From Endozoicomonas sp. OPT23 (GTDB lineage: Bacteria; Pseudomonadota; Gammaproteobacteria; Pseudomonadales; Endozoicomonadaceae), in the NCBI RefSeq assembly GCF_009653635.1, contig NZ_PPFD01000005.1, positions 248,001 through 312,000 on the forward strand: 64,000 nucleotides of DNA. The letters run 5' to 3'. The translations under genes were made by a program, and so were the position numbers. Positions 17,560-27,140 of this stretch are shown one piece after another (position 1 is the stretch's first letter; each line of letters begins with the position of its first letter). A model generated the notes under the pieces. It had not been told where the DNA came from. It ran no database searches and was given only the letters and a program-made list of their open reading frames with translations.

Positions 17560-19137
17560 ATGAGCAATGCGATTAACCATTTCCCCCTGATGCCTCATCT
17601 GATGATCACGGGTCTTAACCGCTACGACGATCGTCCCTGCCTGCATCTGGGTGACACCATCGCCACTTACAAACAAGTGCGTGAAGGTACCAGCCGCTTT
17701 GTTCAGGCCTTGCAAAGCAAAGGCGTTGGTATTGGCGGTCGTATTGCCGTTCTGACCGGCAACCGCCCGGAAGTACTGTTTAACATGTGCGCCATGGGCA
17801 TCGCCGGCGCCTGTGGTACGACTCTTCACCCCATGGGTTCAAAAGACGACCACGCCTATGTGATGAACGACGCTGAAATTGAAACTCTGGTATACGACCC
17901 GGCTCAATTCGACGGACGTGCAGCAGAGCTAAAAGAGATGGTTCCGAGCCTGAAGAATCTGCTGGCCTTTGGTGACACCGAAGTCGGTGAAGACTACATT
18001 GCTTTAGCTGACCAGTTTCAGCCAGAAGCTCTGGTCGCTCCCGATGTCACTCCGGAAGACATCAATGCCATTGTTTACACTGGCGGAACCACCGGTAATC
18101 CAAAAGGTGTGCTTCAGCCTTATCGTGCTGCTGCCACCATGACCCACCACATCATGACCGAGTGGGACCTTCCCAAAGATCTGCGAATATTGATCGCAAC
18201 CCCTCTGTCCCATGCTGGCGCGGCCTTCCTTGTGCCAACCTTGTTACGAGGGGGTACTATTTTTGCGCCTGCTTATTTCTCACCGGATCTGGTGTTTGAT
18301 TTCATTGAAGAATACAAAATCAACGCCACTTTTATGGTACCGGTGATGATTTACTCTTTGCTGGATCATCCAAGAGCGGAAACCGTGGATATGTCGTCCA
18401 TGGAAGTCTTCTATTACGGCGCCAGCCCGATGAGTCCTGCACGACTGATTGAAGGTATTGAAAAATGGGGACAGGTTTTCTATCAGGTGTACGGTCAATC
18501 CGAAGCACCGATGACACTGGCTCACCTCAAGCGTGAAGACCATGACCTCAGCAAACCGGAACGTCTGAGCAGCTGTGGCCGCCCTTCACCGTGGGTACTG
18601 CTTGAACTTCTTGATGATGAAGGGAACCCTGTTGCTGCAGGTGAACCGGGTGAAATCTGTGTTCGTTCACCGATGGTGATGGCCGGATATCACAATCTGC
18701 CAGAGCAGACTGAAGAAACCATGGCTGGTGGCTGGCTGCATACCGGCGACGTAGGTCGTTTTGATGAAGACGGTTTCCTTTACATCGTTGACCGCACCAA
18801 GGATATGATTGTTACCGGCGGCTTTAACGTCTTCCCGAAAGAAGTTGAAAACGTACTGTCCGCCCACCCTGCAGTTGCCCAGATCGCTGTTGTCGGTGTA
18901 CCGGATGATCGCTGGGGAGAATCAGTCAAAGCAGTGGTTGTTGTTCGTCCGGATGTGACAGCTGATGACAAACTGTCTCAGGAATTGATGGCAACGGTTA
19001 AGGAAGCGAAAGGCTCTGTGCAGACACCAAAGAGTATTGATTACGTGGATGCTATTCCACTGACGCCTGTTGGCAAGCCGGATAAGAAAGCCATACGTGC
19101 GCCTTATTGGGTTGGACAGGATAGAGCGGTTCAATAA
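17560..19137 (+). CDS. Acyl-CoA synthetase (AMP-forming, 2)
   Basis: 525 residues, ANL superfamily. Motifs: VYTGGTTGNPKGVLQP, YQVYGQSEAPMT, WLHTGDVGRFDEDGFLYIVDRTKDMI, GGFNVFPKEVENVL and the catalytic Lys in TPVGKPDKKAIR. It is complete and typical in length. It resembles general medium/long chain ligases such as mycobacterial FadD8 more than the first synthetase of the operon, so the two probably activate different acids. An AGGAAAA ribosome site lies upstream. It is the last gene of the operon, followed by a 13-bp inverted repeat. Confidence 0.87.
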   Translation: MSNAINHFPLMPHLMITGLNRYDDRPCLHLGDTIATYKQVREGTSRFVQALQSKGVGIGGRIAVLTGNRPEVLFNMCAMGIAGACGTTLHPMGSKDDHAYVMNDAEIETLVYDPAQFDGRAAELKEMVPSLKNLLAFGDTEVGEDYIALADQFQPEALVAPDVTPEDINAIVYTGGTTGNPKGVLQPYRAAATMTHHIMTEWDLPKDLRILIATPLSHAGAAFLVPTLLRGGTIFAPAYFSPDLVFDFIEEYKINATFMVPVMIYSLLDHPRAETVDMSSMEVFYYGASPMSPARLIEGIEKWGQVFYQVYGQSEAPMTLAHLKREDHDLSKPERLSSCGRPSPWVLLELLDDEGNPVAAGEPGEICVRSPMVMAGYHNLPEQTEETMAGGWLHTGDVGRFDEDGFLYIVDRTKDMIVTGGFNVFPKEVENVLSAHPAVAQIAVVGVPDDRWGESVKAVVVVRPDVTADDKLSQELMATVKEAKGSVQTPKSIDYVDAIPLTPVGKPDKKAIRAPYWVGQDRAVQ

Positions 19138-19145
19138 AACCATTG

Positions 19146-19184
19146 CTGCATAAGGAGCGGTAAAACAAAAAGCTCCTTATGCAG
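19146..19184. terminator. Inverted repeat at the end of the second catabolic operon
   Basis: CTGCATAAGGAGC (19146-19158) and GCTCCTTATGCAG (19172-19184) are a perfect 13-bp inverted repeat with a 13-base A-rich loop, nine bases after the stop codon. No T-run follows. Confidence 0.55.
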
Positions 19185-19286
19185 TACCACAGTACATAAA
19201 CATTTCATTATTTTTATATTTCCCTTTCACTTATTCTGATTCAGCTATTCTGTCCCTACTATAAAATTAAATCGCTGAATGTGAAT

Positions 19287-20717
19287 ATGATCAGGATATC
19301 TATAAAAACACTGCAGGTTGTTATTTTCTGGCTGACATTGACCTCTCTTGCTGTAGCCAATTGTGTTTACTGTGGAAATACCGAGGCTGGCTGCACATGC
19401 AGCGGCGGCTTTATGGACAGTTACACTGGCTATGACAGTGAGTTCGAAGCACTGGGGAGTGGCATTGAAGAAAGTATGCCATCCATTCAGCAGCAGCTTT
19501 CTTCACATCAGCATCTATCGTCCACTGAGCCACAATCAGAAGGTGCCTGTGGTGGCGACAGCTCCTTTCTACCAAGTATGAGTGTAACCGGTTCCCGCCC
19601 TTTAATTTCGGGAGATATGTCCATTACACCAGCAGATCAATCAGTACCAAATTGTCACCCCTCGTCTCATAGCAACGCATTAGCCCTACGAATCACTCAG
19701 GCAGACCTTGATCGCTGGCGCGAAAGTCTGGATACACTCAATAACCTGCATTCGATGTTCAGGGACTTTCTAAGTGTGCGCAGAAATTTAGCAAGCAGCA
19801 GAACACAAAGACTGAATGCGGCAAGAGAAAATTTAAGGGGGCAATTTCAAAATGAACCAGGTTTTAACGAGGCATCTCTTGAAGAAATGGCTTTAAGTGA
19901 AGTTGATAATGCACAGATAGGTGAAACTCAAGCCCTTGAAGAAGCCATTACTTATGTCCTTATGCAGCTTACAGGCGATTTGGAAAATCATTCTGCGTCA
20001 TCTATTCAGCAACTGGCTCTCCCTGCAGAGTCTTCTTCATTCTTTAGCAGCAATAGCTCAGTCTTTTCTTCACTGCTGCAGCATCTTATTTCTCAACCTG
20101 TTCAGCAAAGCAGCCTCTGGTATCTGACTCTAAACAACCTATCAGTTATTTCAGCTCTGTTACGCAGCAGTGTTCATGGAGCAATTCAAGCCGTGGGAGA
20201 AACGTAAGTTACAATTGCTCCCCCTGGTACAGGAAGTAGTGACACCGAGTTACTCGGAAACCTGAACGCCCTTGCCAGCCAAATCAATCAGCACTTTAAC
20301 AATCTGCACTCACAAACAACTCCGGTCATTTCCATTGTAAGTATTGCAGGTGTGGTATCACCGCTAAACAACTACAACATCATGGTCTTTTCTATACCGC
20401 TGCAACAAAGCATGCTGACAGTTCTGGTTTCCCCTTATCTTGGTGTATTTGCCTCTTTATCGAGTGAAGCCATCTCTGAATACTTATACCGAACTCTGGC
20501 TTACCTTATTACCAACAGAATTACTCAGCAGGTACGAATTTATTCTGCCCGCCAGCTAAACCTTGGTTGGCGAGCACTCCATGGCGCAGGAAGTCTTGTT
20601 CAGAGCCTGTGTATGGCAGTTAGACGCTTGTGCTTCTCTGGAAATGATAGTGACCATTCAGCTGAAGAAACAGATTCAGACAAACCAGCCATTGAAGGTT
20701 CAAAGAAAAACGATTAA
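19287..20717 (+). pseudogene. Secreted hypothetical protein interrupted by an in-frame TAA
   Basis: A reading frame from the start near 19281/19287 runs to a TAA at 20205-20207 and then stays open in the same frame through 20717. The 144 bases between the stop and the next possible start (GTG 20352) contain no other stop and translate to plausible protein (VTIAPPGTGSSDTELLGNLN). Total length would be about 476 residues. It begins with a signal peptide, then a cysteine-rich patch (CVYCGNTEAGCTC), a Ser/Gln-rich middle, and a hydrophobic region after the stop (ISIVSIAGVV, LVSPYLGVFASL) before an acidic tail. Family unknown. Either a nonsense mutation, a read-through site or a sequence error. 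Alternatively the first 306 residues alone are functional. Confidence 0.6.
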
Positions 20718-20781
20718 TTAGAATTCAATTATTGTTTCTGATATAGAGCTGATAACTTCACGCATGCTCTTCAATCTTGTT

Positions 20782-20878
20782 TCTGGTTATTGGTAGATTT
20801 TCTTTCAATGACCAGCGACAACTCTCTGAAAACCGGAAGCTAAAATAGTCAGCCTGCTCAGGCAATACACGATCGTCC
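20782..20878 (-). pseudogene. Degenerate copy of the 3' end of the HNH nuclease gene
   Basis: Bases 20782-20878 align without gaps to 22222-22318, the 3' end of the HNH endonuclease gene on the same strand; by eye roughly three quarters of the bases agree, including TCTGGTTATTGG and TTTCTTTCAATGACCA and GCCTGCTCAGGCA. It has no HNH motif. The rest of the 305-base gap 20718-21022 is A+T-rich and holds nothing else I can name. With the intact gene it brackets the unknown gene at 21023-22126. Confidence 0.7.
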
Positions 20879-21022
20879 ATACAAGTCTTTGCAGATTTAA
20901 CCTAACATTCTGATAATGTTTTAAATATAAATCCACATTGATTAGATATAAATCTTAATTCTATTCATATTTAACTGGTCTATATATGTGTATTCATTTT
21001 ATATCTCAGGTCTATAATAAGA

Positions 21023-22126
21023 ATGTTTCCCCATCTATTAAGAAAATCAATCAATAAAGAACTGGCAATCGCTGTACTGGTAATTAATCTAGTGCCTTGT
21101 CCATGTTTATTAAAGGCTGATACAGCGCTAGAAGAACACCCAAAACTCATTGTATTATCAGAGACTCTTACACAAAAAATAGAGACACTTACCACTCGAG
21201 TAAAAGATGAGTTAACCACTACAGAAGAAGATGAAATTTCTGCTCTACCGGTTGAAAAAGAAAAGGATAAAAAGCCTGAAACCATAAGAACCTTATTCAA
21301 TCAGCTCGATGACGAACTGCCAGGATGGGAAGAGTTAGACGCGGATATGCTGCCTGTATCATACTTACTTTCGATTACAACTTACTTAAAAGGTATAGAG
21401 CGTTACTCTTCAGAATTACAAAAAAAAGCCAACCACAATGCTGAACGACTTCATGAGTTATCGAAAACTCACAGACTGGATTTCAATATAAAATCCTTTT
21501 CCGAAAACAAAAACCATACAAAAGAAATTCCTGCTGAGCATTTGGAGATCATCAGAGCAGAGTATAACTACATAATAAGTGACTATTTTTCTCAAGAAAT
21601 TCACACCCGGGAAGCATCAGATATCATATTCAATTTACTCGATACTGGTACTGATCAGGATTTTTTTGAACTTCATAGAAAGATAGGTATCAGTTCAGCC
21701 CTGATCTTATTTTACCATTCTAATTTCATTAAAAAGGGGCTCTTATCAAGCTTTAGAAAAACACTGGAATTTTATGATGGTTTCTTCAGTCAGCTAGGGT
21801 TCGAAAGAGAACATACGGCTATCAATCACCTCTATAGCGCTCTTACTTCTTACAGTTTATTTGTATCCCCCATTGATCTATATATAGATAACGACATTGA
21901 TGCTTCTTTTGAAGCCTCTATGCCCTTCGTAAACGGTGGAAGCTTAGTTTTGAAGGGTCTGGAGTCTGCAGACAGATCTCCTCTGCTAAGGCTGCATATA
22001 GATGACAACGGCAGTGTAGAAGAAGCTGACCTTGAGGCAGTGAACAAACGTCCATTTCTTCGTCTTGAGTACATTCCACGAGTACAGCAGGACTCTTCTT
22101 ACGAACAGAAACAGTCATTTGAATGA
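21023..22126 (+). CDS. Hypothetical secreted protein
   Basis: 367 residues, not recognised. The first 35 residues look like a signal peptide (KELAIAVLVINLVPCPCLLKA), possibly with a lipobox-like Cys at LVPC or PCLLKA, so a lipoprotein is possible. The mature part is largely helical and charged, with an acidic/Lys-rich linker (LPVEKEKDKKPET) near residues 78-90. The DNA is clearly more A+T-rich than the catabolic operons. It lies between the intact HNH nuclease gene (convergent) and a degenerate copy of that gene's 3' end, suggesting that it arrived as an insertion or by a local duplication. No function can be given. Confidence 0.6.
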   Translation: MFPHLLRKSINKELAIAVLVINLVPCPCLLKADTALEEHPKLIVLSETLTQKIETLTTRVKDELTTTEEDEISALPVEKEKDKKPETIRTLFNQLDDELPGWEELDADMLPVSYLLSITTYLKGIERYSSELQKKANHNAERLHELSKTHRLDFNIKSFSENKNHTKEIPAEHLEIIRAEYNYIISDYFSQEIHTREASDIIFNLLDTGTDQDFFELHRKIGISSALILFYHSNFIKKGLLSSFRKTLEFYDGFFSQLGFEREHTAINHLYSALTSYSLFVSPIDLYIDNDIDASFEASMPFVNGGSLVLKGLESADRSPLLRLHIDDNGSVEEADLEAVNKRPFLRLEYIPRVQQDSSYEQKQSFE

Positions 22127-22197
22127 TTGAAATAAGAAAAGATCTGTAAGGTTCAAGCAGATATTGTGAGCAGTTACTCTGCTCACAATAACGTATT

Positions 22198-22800
22198 TCA
22201 AACAAACATTTCTGCATTATCTCTGGTTATTGGCGGGCTTTCTTTCAATGACCAACGACAGTTCTCGGAGAACTGCGAACTCAGATAGTCTGCCTGCTCA
22301 GGCAGTATCCGGTTGCTGTTCACCAGCGCCAGATACTCAGCTGCATTAGGTCTGTAAGGCAAGGCAATCAGCGACATTTCTATCTCTTCCAGTAGCCGAT
22401 CACTCTTGTATTGATTACAACGTTTGCAGGAAGCAACAACATTCATCCAGTCGTCCTGCCCGCCTCTGGAAGTTGGAACTATATGGTCACGAGTCAGAAA
22501 CCTTCTGGGTAGATGCTTTGCACAGTAGAGGCACTGATGGTTATCCCGTTCAAACAATGAGTTATTGGACAGTGAAGGGTTATTTCGGGCAGGAAAGAGT
22601 CGCTTACCACCACAGGCAATAATGCTTGGGACATCGATCACCGTTCGGTTATCCAGTCGGCGGTTATAACCACCCCTGACTCGATAGATCACGTCGCCCA
22701 GACTCCAGCGAATCAGGTCTCTTGAATAAAGACACACTGTTTCCTGCCAGGTCAGCCATTCTACTGGCTGGCCGGCAGCGTTCAGTCGCAGAATATACAC
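22198..22800 (-). CDS. HNH endonuclease
   Basis: 200 residues. The HNH domain lies at about 85-140: LFERDNHQCLYCAKHLPRRFLTRDHIVPTSRGGQDDWMNVVASCKRCN contains the two CxxC zinc pairs, the DHIVP His and the second-strand Asn. This form with a conserved N-terminal region (YILRLNAAGQPVEWLTWQETVCLYSRD) and a C-terminal tail is widespread in gammaproteobacteria as a stand-alone chromosomal gene; its cellular role is not settled. A degenerate copy of its 3' end lies at 20782-20878. There is no neighbouring restriction or phage gene in the window. Confidence 0.87.
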   Translation of the reverse strand: MYILRLNAAGQPVEWLTWQETVCLYSRDLIRWSLGDVIYRVRGGYNRRLDNRTVIDVPSIIACGGKRLFPARNNPSLSNNSLFERDNHQCLYCAKHLPRRFLTRDHIVPTSRGGQDDWMNVVASCKRCNQYKSDRLLEEIEMSLIALPYRPNAAEYLALVNSNRILPEQADYLSSQFSENCRWSLKESPPITRDNAEMFV

Positions 22801-22989
22801 GTTTACGGCCTCTGGTTATCAATCCCTGATAAGTACCAGTCACTGCCCCAGGGTGCGTTGACAATTAGGCATGAACCCACCTTGGTTTTACTGCACACTC
22901 TTATCGAATGATATCGGTAAATAACCGGTTTCTTTTATTAACTTATCGAGACAGACCTGTTTTGCCAAGAGAAGAAACCATAACCTTAA

Positions 22990-23961
22990 TTATCCTGTAC
23001 CAGAATCATGGCTAGTACATTGAATCGGGCAACCATCCGCTTTGCCCAGTTCCTCAATAGTTGCCGTCATCTCTTCGTACATCAGTTGACGAAACCAGAT
23101 ATGCCCCGGATCACGAATCATTCGTTCATGCCAGATAATTGAATAGGTAAAGCTCTCCTGACCGGCAGGAAAAGGAACCACTTCAAGGCCATAAAGTGCC
23201 GCACAACTTCTCGCTAATCCGTAGGGTACAGTGAGTACAAGATCGGTATTGGCAACCAGTGCCAAAGCAGCAACAAAATGAGGGACTCTCAAAGCCACCC
23301 TTCTCGACAGTCCATGCTCTGCCAGCAGGTAATCGATGGGGCCTTTTCGCTCCCCACCCATAGTAATCAGTGCATGGGGCGCCTGCGCATAACTTTGCAG
23401 ATTAAAACCACCTTGCAACAAAGGATGATTTTTCCCCATAACACAGACAAACTTATCCGTACCTACCCCTCTGCCATGAACCGCAGCCGGAGCATCGGTA
23501 ACAGCACAGCTGGCTATATCAATATTTTGCTGATCCATTTCATGAATCAAGTGTTCATGCCAGGGCACAATTTCCAGGTCAACACCTGGCGCCTCACGAT
23601 TAATACGACTGATAACCGATGGCATGAACACCTGTGCACCATAATCTGTAGAGGCCAGCTTAAACTGTCTTTTTGCTGTAGCTGGATCAAAACCGATGGG
23701 CTTGATCAACTGGCTCAGGTCTGTCAGTGATCTCTGCAGCTGTAACGAAAGGTTTTCAGCCCTTGGCGTAGGAGCAAGACCTTTAGGGGTTCGAGTAAAC
23801 AGCGGATCATTGAACAACTCGCGCAATCGACTAAGGTTTCTACTGATCGCTGGCTGAGAAAGATTCAACCTTCCCGCAGCTCTTGTCACATTTTTCTCTT
23901 CCAGCAATACCTGCAGTACAGGTAGCAGGTTCAAATCACTGGCTGATAATTTTTCCAGCAT
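22990..23961 (-). CDS. LysR-family transcriptional regulator
   Basis: 323 residues. The N-terminal winged helix is complete (LLPVLQVLLEEKNVTRAAGRLNLSQPAISRNLSRLRELFNDPLF), and the rest is a two-lobed effector domain. It starts MLEKLSASDLNLLPVL, as in the NodD-like/LeuO-like branch. It is divergent from the NADP-dependent oxidoreductase gene with a start at 24088, so it likely controls that gene or the oxidoreductase-YqhD-DJ-1 run. The C-terminal tail is somewhat long (CPIQCTSHDSGTG). Confidence 0.88.
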   Translation of the reverse strand: MLEKLSASDLNLLPVLQVLLEEKNVTRAAGRLNLSQPAISRNLSRLRELFNDPLFTRTPKGLAPTPRAENLSLQLQRSLTDLSQLIKPIGFDPATAKRQFKLASTDYGAQVFMPSVISRINREAPGVDLEIVPWHEHLIHEMDQQNIDIASCAVTDAPAAVHGRGVGTDKFVCVMGKNHPLLQGGFNLQSYAQAPHALITMGGERKGPIDYLLAEHGLSRRVALRVPHFVAALALVANTDLVLTVPYGLARSCAALYGLEVVPFPAGQESFTYSIIWHERMIRDPGHIWFRQLMYEEMTATIEELGKADGCPIQCTSHDSGTG

Positions 23962-24087
23962 TCACAATGCCTTAACAAGTCATTATTACATTCGCGCATG
24001 ATGACTATTTAAACCATGCATTGGAAGCATAAAGACAAAAGGCTTACATTAGCGGCCATCGAACTCTTCCCCCCGGAAACCAGAATC

Positions 24088-25098
24088 ATGTATATCGAAA
24101 AAAATCAGCAGATTCACCTTAGCCGTCGCCCTGAAGGCATGCCGGTAGCAGACGACTTTGAACTGGTATCAATGCCAGTTGCCGATATCAGCGAAGGCGA
24201 AGTACTGGTTAAGAACACCTGGATGTCTGTCGACCCTTACATGCGTGGTCGTATGATTGACCGCGAAAGCTACGTACCACCTTTTGCAGTCGGTGCGGTT
24301 CTGGAAGGTGGCGCCATTGGTGAAGTGGTTGAATCCAACAACCCTGCTTTCGCTGTTGGCCAGAAAGTAGCTCACATGAGTGGCTGGAGAGAATACTTCA
24401 TTACTACCGGTGAAGACCTGCAGGCACTGCCGGACTCTCCTATTCCGGAACAGGCTTTTCTGGGTGTACTGGGTATGCCGGGCATGACCGCTTTCACTGG
24501 CCTGCTGAAAATCGGTGAGCTAAAGGAAGGTGACTCTGTCTTTGTTTCCGCAGCTTCTGGCGCTGTTGGCGCGATTGTCTGCCAGATTGCCAAGCTGAAA
24601 GGCTGCCATGTGGTCGGCAGTGTTGGTTCTGATGCCAAGGCTGACTATCTGAAAAATGAATTGGGCGTCGATGCGGTTATCAACTATAAAACCACTCAGG
24701 ATCTGACAGCAGATCTCGCTGCCGCCTGCCCTAACGGTATTGATGTTTACTTTGAGAACGTCGGTGGAGCTCATCTGGAAGCCGCACTGAACGTCATGAA
24801 TGACCACGGTCGTATTGCTGTCTGCGGCATGATTGATCAGTACAACGCGACCACTCCGGTACCTGGCCCGGCCAACCTGGCTCAGATCATTATCAAGAAG
24901 CTGAAGATCCAGGGCTTTATCGTTTTTGAACACTGGGACGAATACCCTGCCTTTGTTCAGCAGATGGGTCAGTGGATCCAGGAAGGCAAGGTTTCTTATC
25001 GTGAGACCGTATACGAAGGCATTGAATCTTCACCTGAAGCCTTCATGGGACTGTTTACAGGCAAGAACACCGGCAAAATGCTGGTAAAACTGGCCTGA
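24088..25098 (+). CDS. NADP-dependent MDR oxidoreductase (CurA/YncB type)
   Basis: 336 residues, zinc-free medium-chain dehydrogenase/reductase of the leukotriene B4 dehydrogenase/CurA branch that reduces alpha,beta-unsaturated ketones and aldehydes with NADPH. N-terminal MSVDPYMRGRM is the branch signature, and the nucleotide-binding loop is SAASGAVGAIVCQIAK. I chose ATG 24088 because it gives the family length; an upstream frame start at 24016 adds 24 residues without homology features. It is divergent from a LysR gene and followed after 35 bases by the YqhD gene, consistent with reactive carbonyl detoxification. Confidence 0.87.
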   Translation: MYIEKNQQIHLSRRPEGMPVADDFELVSMPVADISEGEVLVKNTWMSVDPYMRGRMIDRESYVPPFAVGAVLEGGAIGEVVESNNPAFAVGQKVAHMSGWREYFITTGEDLQALPDSPIPEQAFLGVLGMPGMTAFTGLLKIGELKEGDSVFVSAASGAVGAIVCQIAKLKGCHVVGSVGSDAKADYLKNELGVDAVINYKTTQDLTADLAAACPNGIDVYFENVGGAHLEAALNVMNDHGRIAVCGMIDQYNATTPVPGPANLAQIIIKKLKIQGFIVFEHWDEYPAFVQQMGQWIQEGKVSYRETVYEGIESSPEAFMGLFTGKNTGKMLVKLA

Positions 25099-25133
25099 GC
25101 AAAACTGTCTTAATAGAATTGAGTAAAGCATTG

Positions 25134-26288
25134 ATGAATAATTTTTCGTTTCAAAACCCAACCCGTATTCACTTTGGTAAAGGTCAGATTGCTGCCATTG
25201 CCAATGAAATTCCGGCTGATGCAAAAGTCCTGATCACCTACGGTGGCGGCAGCATCAAAAAGAACGGTACGCTGGATCAGGTACTGGAAGCACTGAAAAG
25301 CCATACTGTTCTGCAGTTCGGTGGCATCGAGCCAAATCCATCTTACGAAACACTGATGGAAGCTGTTGAGTTGGCTCGCAAGGAAAACATCGACTTCCTG
25401 CTGGCTGTGGGTGGCGGTTCCGTTATTGATGGTACCAAGTTCATCGCTGCTGCCATTCATTTTGAAGGCAACCCGTGGAGCATCCTGAGTGAAGGTGCAG
25501 CTCTGGGTAAAGTGGTTCCAGCTGGTAACGTGCTGACCCTGCCTGCCACTGGCTCAGAAAGTAACTGCGGTGCGGTAGTGACCCGCAGAGAAACCAAAGA
25601 CAAGCTGGCTTTCCTGAACCCTGCCGTGTATCCAAAGTTCGCGGTACTGGATCCTGAAACCACTTACAGCCTGCCTCAAGGTCAGTCTGCCAACGGTGTT
25701 GTAGATGCTTTTGTACATACCATGGAACAATACCTGACCGTTCGTGACAATGCTCATATGCAGGATCGTTATGCCGAAGGCCAGCTGCTGACCCTGATTT
25801 CTGAAGGACCAAAAGTCCTGAAAACACCGGAAGATTATGGTGTTCGTTCCACCATTATGTGGACGGCCAACCAGGCGCTGAACGGTCTGATTGGTCAGGG
25901 TGTACCTCACGACTGGTCAACCCACATGATTGGCCACGAATTGACGGCCATGCACGGTATTGACCATGCTCAAACTCTGGCGATTGTTCTGCCATCACTG
26001 ATGCAGAAGATGCGTGACCAGAAAGCACCGAAGATTCTGCAATACGCAGAACGTGTCTGGGATATTCAGGAAGGCTCCGATGAAGAACGCATCAGCCTGG
26101 CGATTGAAAAGACCCGTAATTTCTTTGAAAGCATGGGTGTAAAAACCAGTCTGAGTGACTACGGTGTTGGCGAAGCCGATATTCCTGCCCTGATCAGTCA
26201 ACTGGAACGTCATGGTATGACGGCTTTGGGCGAAGGCAAGAACATCACACTGGATGTTTCCAAAGCAATTCTTACCGGCGCTCTCTGA
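25134..26288 (+). CDS. yqhD: YqhD-type NADPH-dependent alcohol dehydrogenase
   Basis: 384 residues, iron/zinc group III alcohol dehydrogenase. It matches E. coli YqhD almost throughout: NPTRIHFGKGQIAAI, LITYGGGS, FGGIEPNPSYETLMEAV, LLAVGGGSVIDGTKFIAAA, LTLPATGSESNCGAV, the metal-binding region VVDAFVHTMEQYLT and HELTAMHGIDHAQTLAIVLP. YqhD reduces short-chain and lipid-peroxidation aldehydes with NADPH. ATG 25134 aligns with the E. coli start (MNNF); the longer TTG frame is rejected. A strong hairpin follows the stop. The neighbours support a carbonyl-stress role. Confidence 0.92.
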   Translation: MNNFSFQNPTRIHFGKGQIAAIANEIPADAKVLITYGGGSIKKNGTLDQVLEALKSHTVLQFGGIEPNPSYETLMEAVELARKENIDFLLAVGGGSVIDGTKFIAAAIHFEGNPWSILSEGAALGKVVPAGNVLTLPATGSESNCGAVVTRRETKDKLAFLNPAVYPKFAVLDPETTYSLPQGQSANGVVDAFVHTMEQYLTVRDNAHMQDRYAEGQLLTLISEGPKVLKTPEDYGVRSTIMWTANQALNGLIGQGVPHDWSTHMIGHELTAMHGIDHAQTLAIVLPSLMQKMRDQKAPKILQYAERVWDIQEGSDEERISLAIEKTRNFFESMGVKTSLSDYGVGEADIPALISQLERHGMTALGEGKNITLDVSKAILTGAL

Positions 26289-26296
26289 GCATACAA

Positions 26297-26326
26297 GTGT
26301 GCTCTTAATAACTATTGAGAGCACAC
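26297..26326 (+). terminator. Hairpin after yqhD
   Basis: GTGTGCTCTTAA pairs with TTGAGAGCACAC (12 pairs, one G-T) around a 6-base loop, nine bases after the yqhD stop. No long T-run; it may only partly terminate before the next gene at 26349. Confidence 0.55.
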
Positions 26327-26348
26327 GACTGTTCTCCAAGGAAAAATA

Positions 26349-27029
26349 ATGAACGTACTGTTTGTTCTGACTTCACACGATCAACTGGGTGACACCGGCG
26401 AGAAAACCGGTTTCTGGATTGAAGAGTTTGCAGCGCCTTATTACGTATTGGCTGATGCAGGCTTTGAAGTAACTCTGGCTTCACCATTGGGTGGCCAGCC
26501 TCCAATCGACCCAAAGAGTAGCCTTCCTGACTTTCAGACAGACGCAACTCGTCGTTTTGATGGCGATCAGGCACTGCAAGCGAAGTTGGCCAGCACTCAA
26601 AAGCTGTCCGGTATCAATGCTGACGACTTTGACGCAGTATTCTATCCTGGCGGTCACGGCCCTCTTTGGGATTTGAAGTCCAATACAGACTCCGTTCGAC
26701 TGATCGAGGCATTCATCAGCCAAAACAAAGCGGTTGCCGCTGTCTGCCACGCTTCTGCGGTTCTGCTTGGTGCCAGGAATGCCGATGGCCAGCCTTTGGT
26801 GATTGGTAAGGATGTAACCGGTTTCAGTAATACCGAAGAAGACGCTGTTGGCCTGACCAACGTTGTTCCATATCTGCTGGAAGATGCCCTGATTCAGGCT
26901 GGAGGTCTTTACAGCAAGGGCGATGACTGGATGTCCCATGTCGTTCAGGACGGGTTATTAATCACAGGTCAAAACCCGGGGTCGTCTGAAGCCGTAGCGG
27001 AGCTTTTGAAAAAGCACCTTTCTGCCTGA
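26349..27029 (+). CDS. DJ-1/PfpI-family protein (type 1 glutamine amidotransferase domain)
   Basis: 226 residues. Class I amidotransferase-like fold of the Hsp31/YhbO-related branch; the nucleophile is in AVCHASAVLLGA (nucleophile elbow), and the PGGHGPLWDL block precedes it. Related proteins are glyoxalase III, chaperone or protein-repair enzymes acting on glyoxal-type damage. The gene is 60 bases after yqhD with AAGGAAA as ribosome site, and together they look like a reactive-carbonyl defence unit. Which activity this member has cannot be decided here. Confidence 0.85.
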   Translation: MNVLFVLTSHDQLGDTGEKTGFWIEEFAAPYYVLADAGFEVTLASPLGGQPPIDPKSSLPDFQTDATRRFDGDQALQAKLASTQKLSGINADDFDAVFYPGGHGPLWDLKSNTDSVRLIEAFISQNKAVAAVCHASAVLLGARNADGQPLVIGKDVTGFSNTEEDAVGLTNVVPYLLEDALIQAGGLYSKGDDWMSHVVQDGLLITGQNPGSSEAVAELLKKHLSA

Positions 27030-27083
27030 TTGCTGTACCCGTACGACCAGCTCCAACAGTTATACCCCTACTCCAGTATAAAA

Positions 27084-27120
27084 GTGATGGTTTACCCCAA
27101 TAAGCCATCACCTCTTCTTT
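27084..27120 (+). terminator. Intrinsic terminator after the DJ-1 gene
   Basis: GTGATGG (27084-27090) pairs with CCATCAC (27105-27111), followed by CTCTTCTTT. It separates the DJ-1 gene from the GST gene. Confidence 0.6.
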
Positions 27121-27140
27121 CCAGCACTTAAGACAAGACC

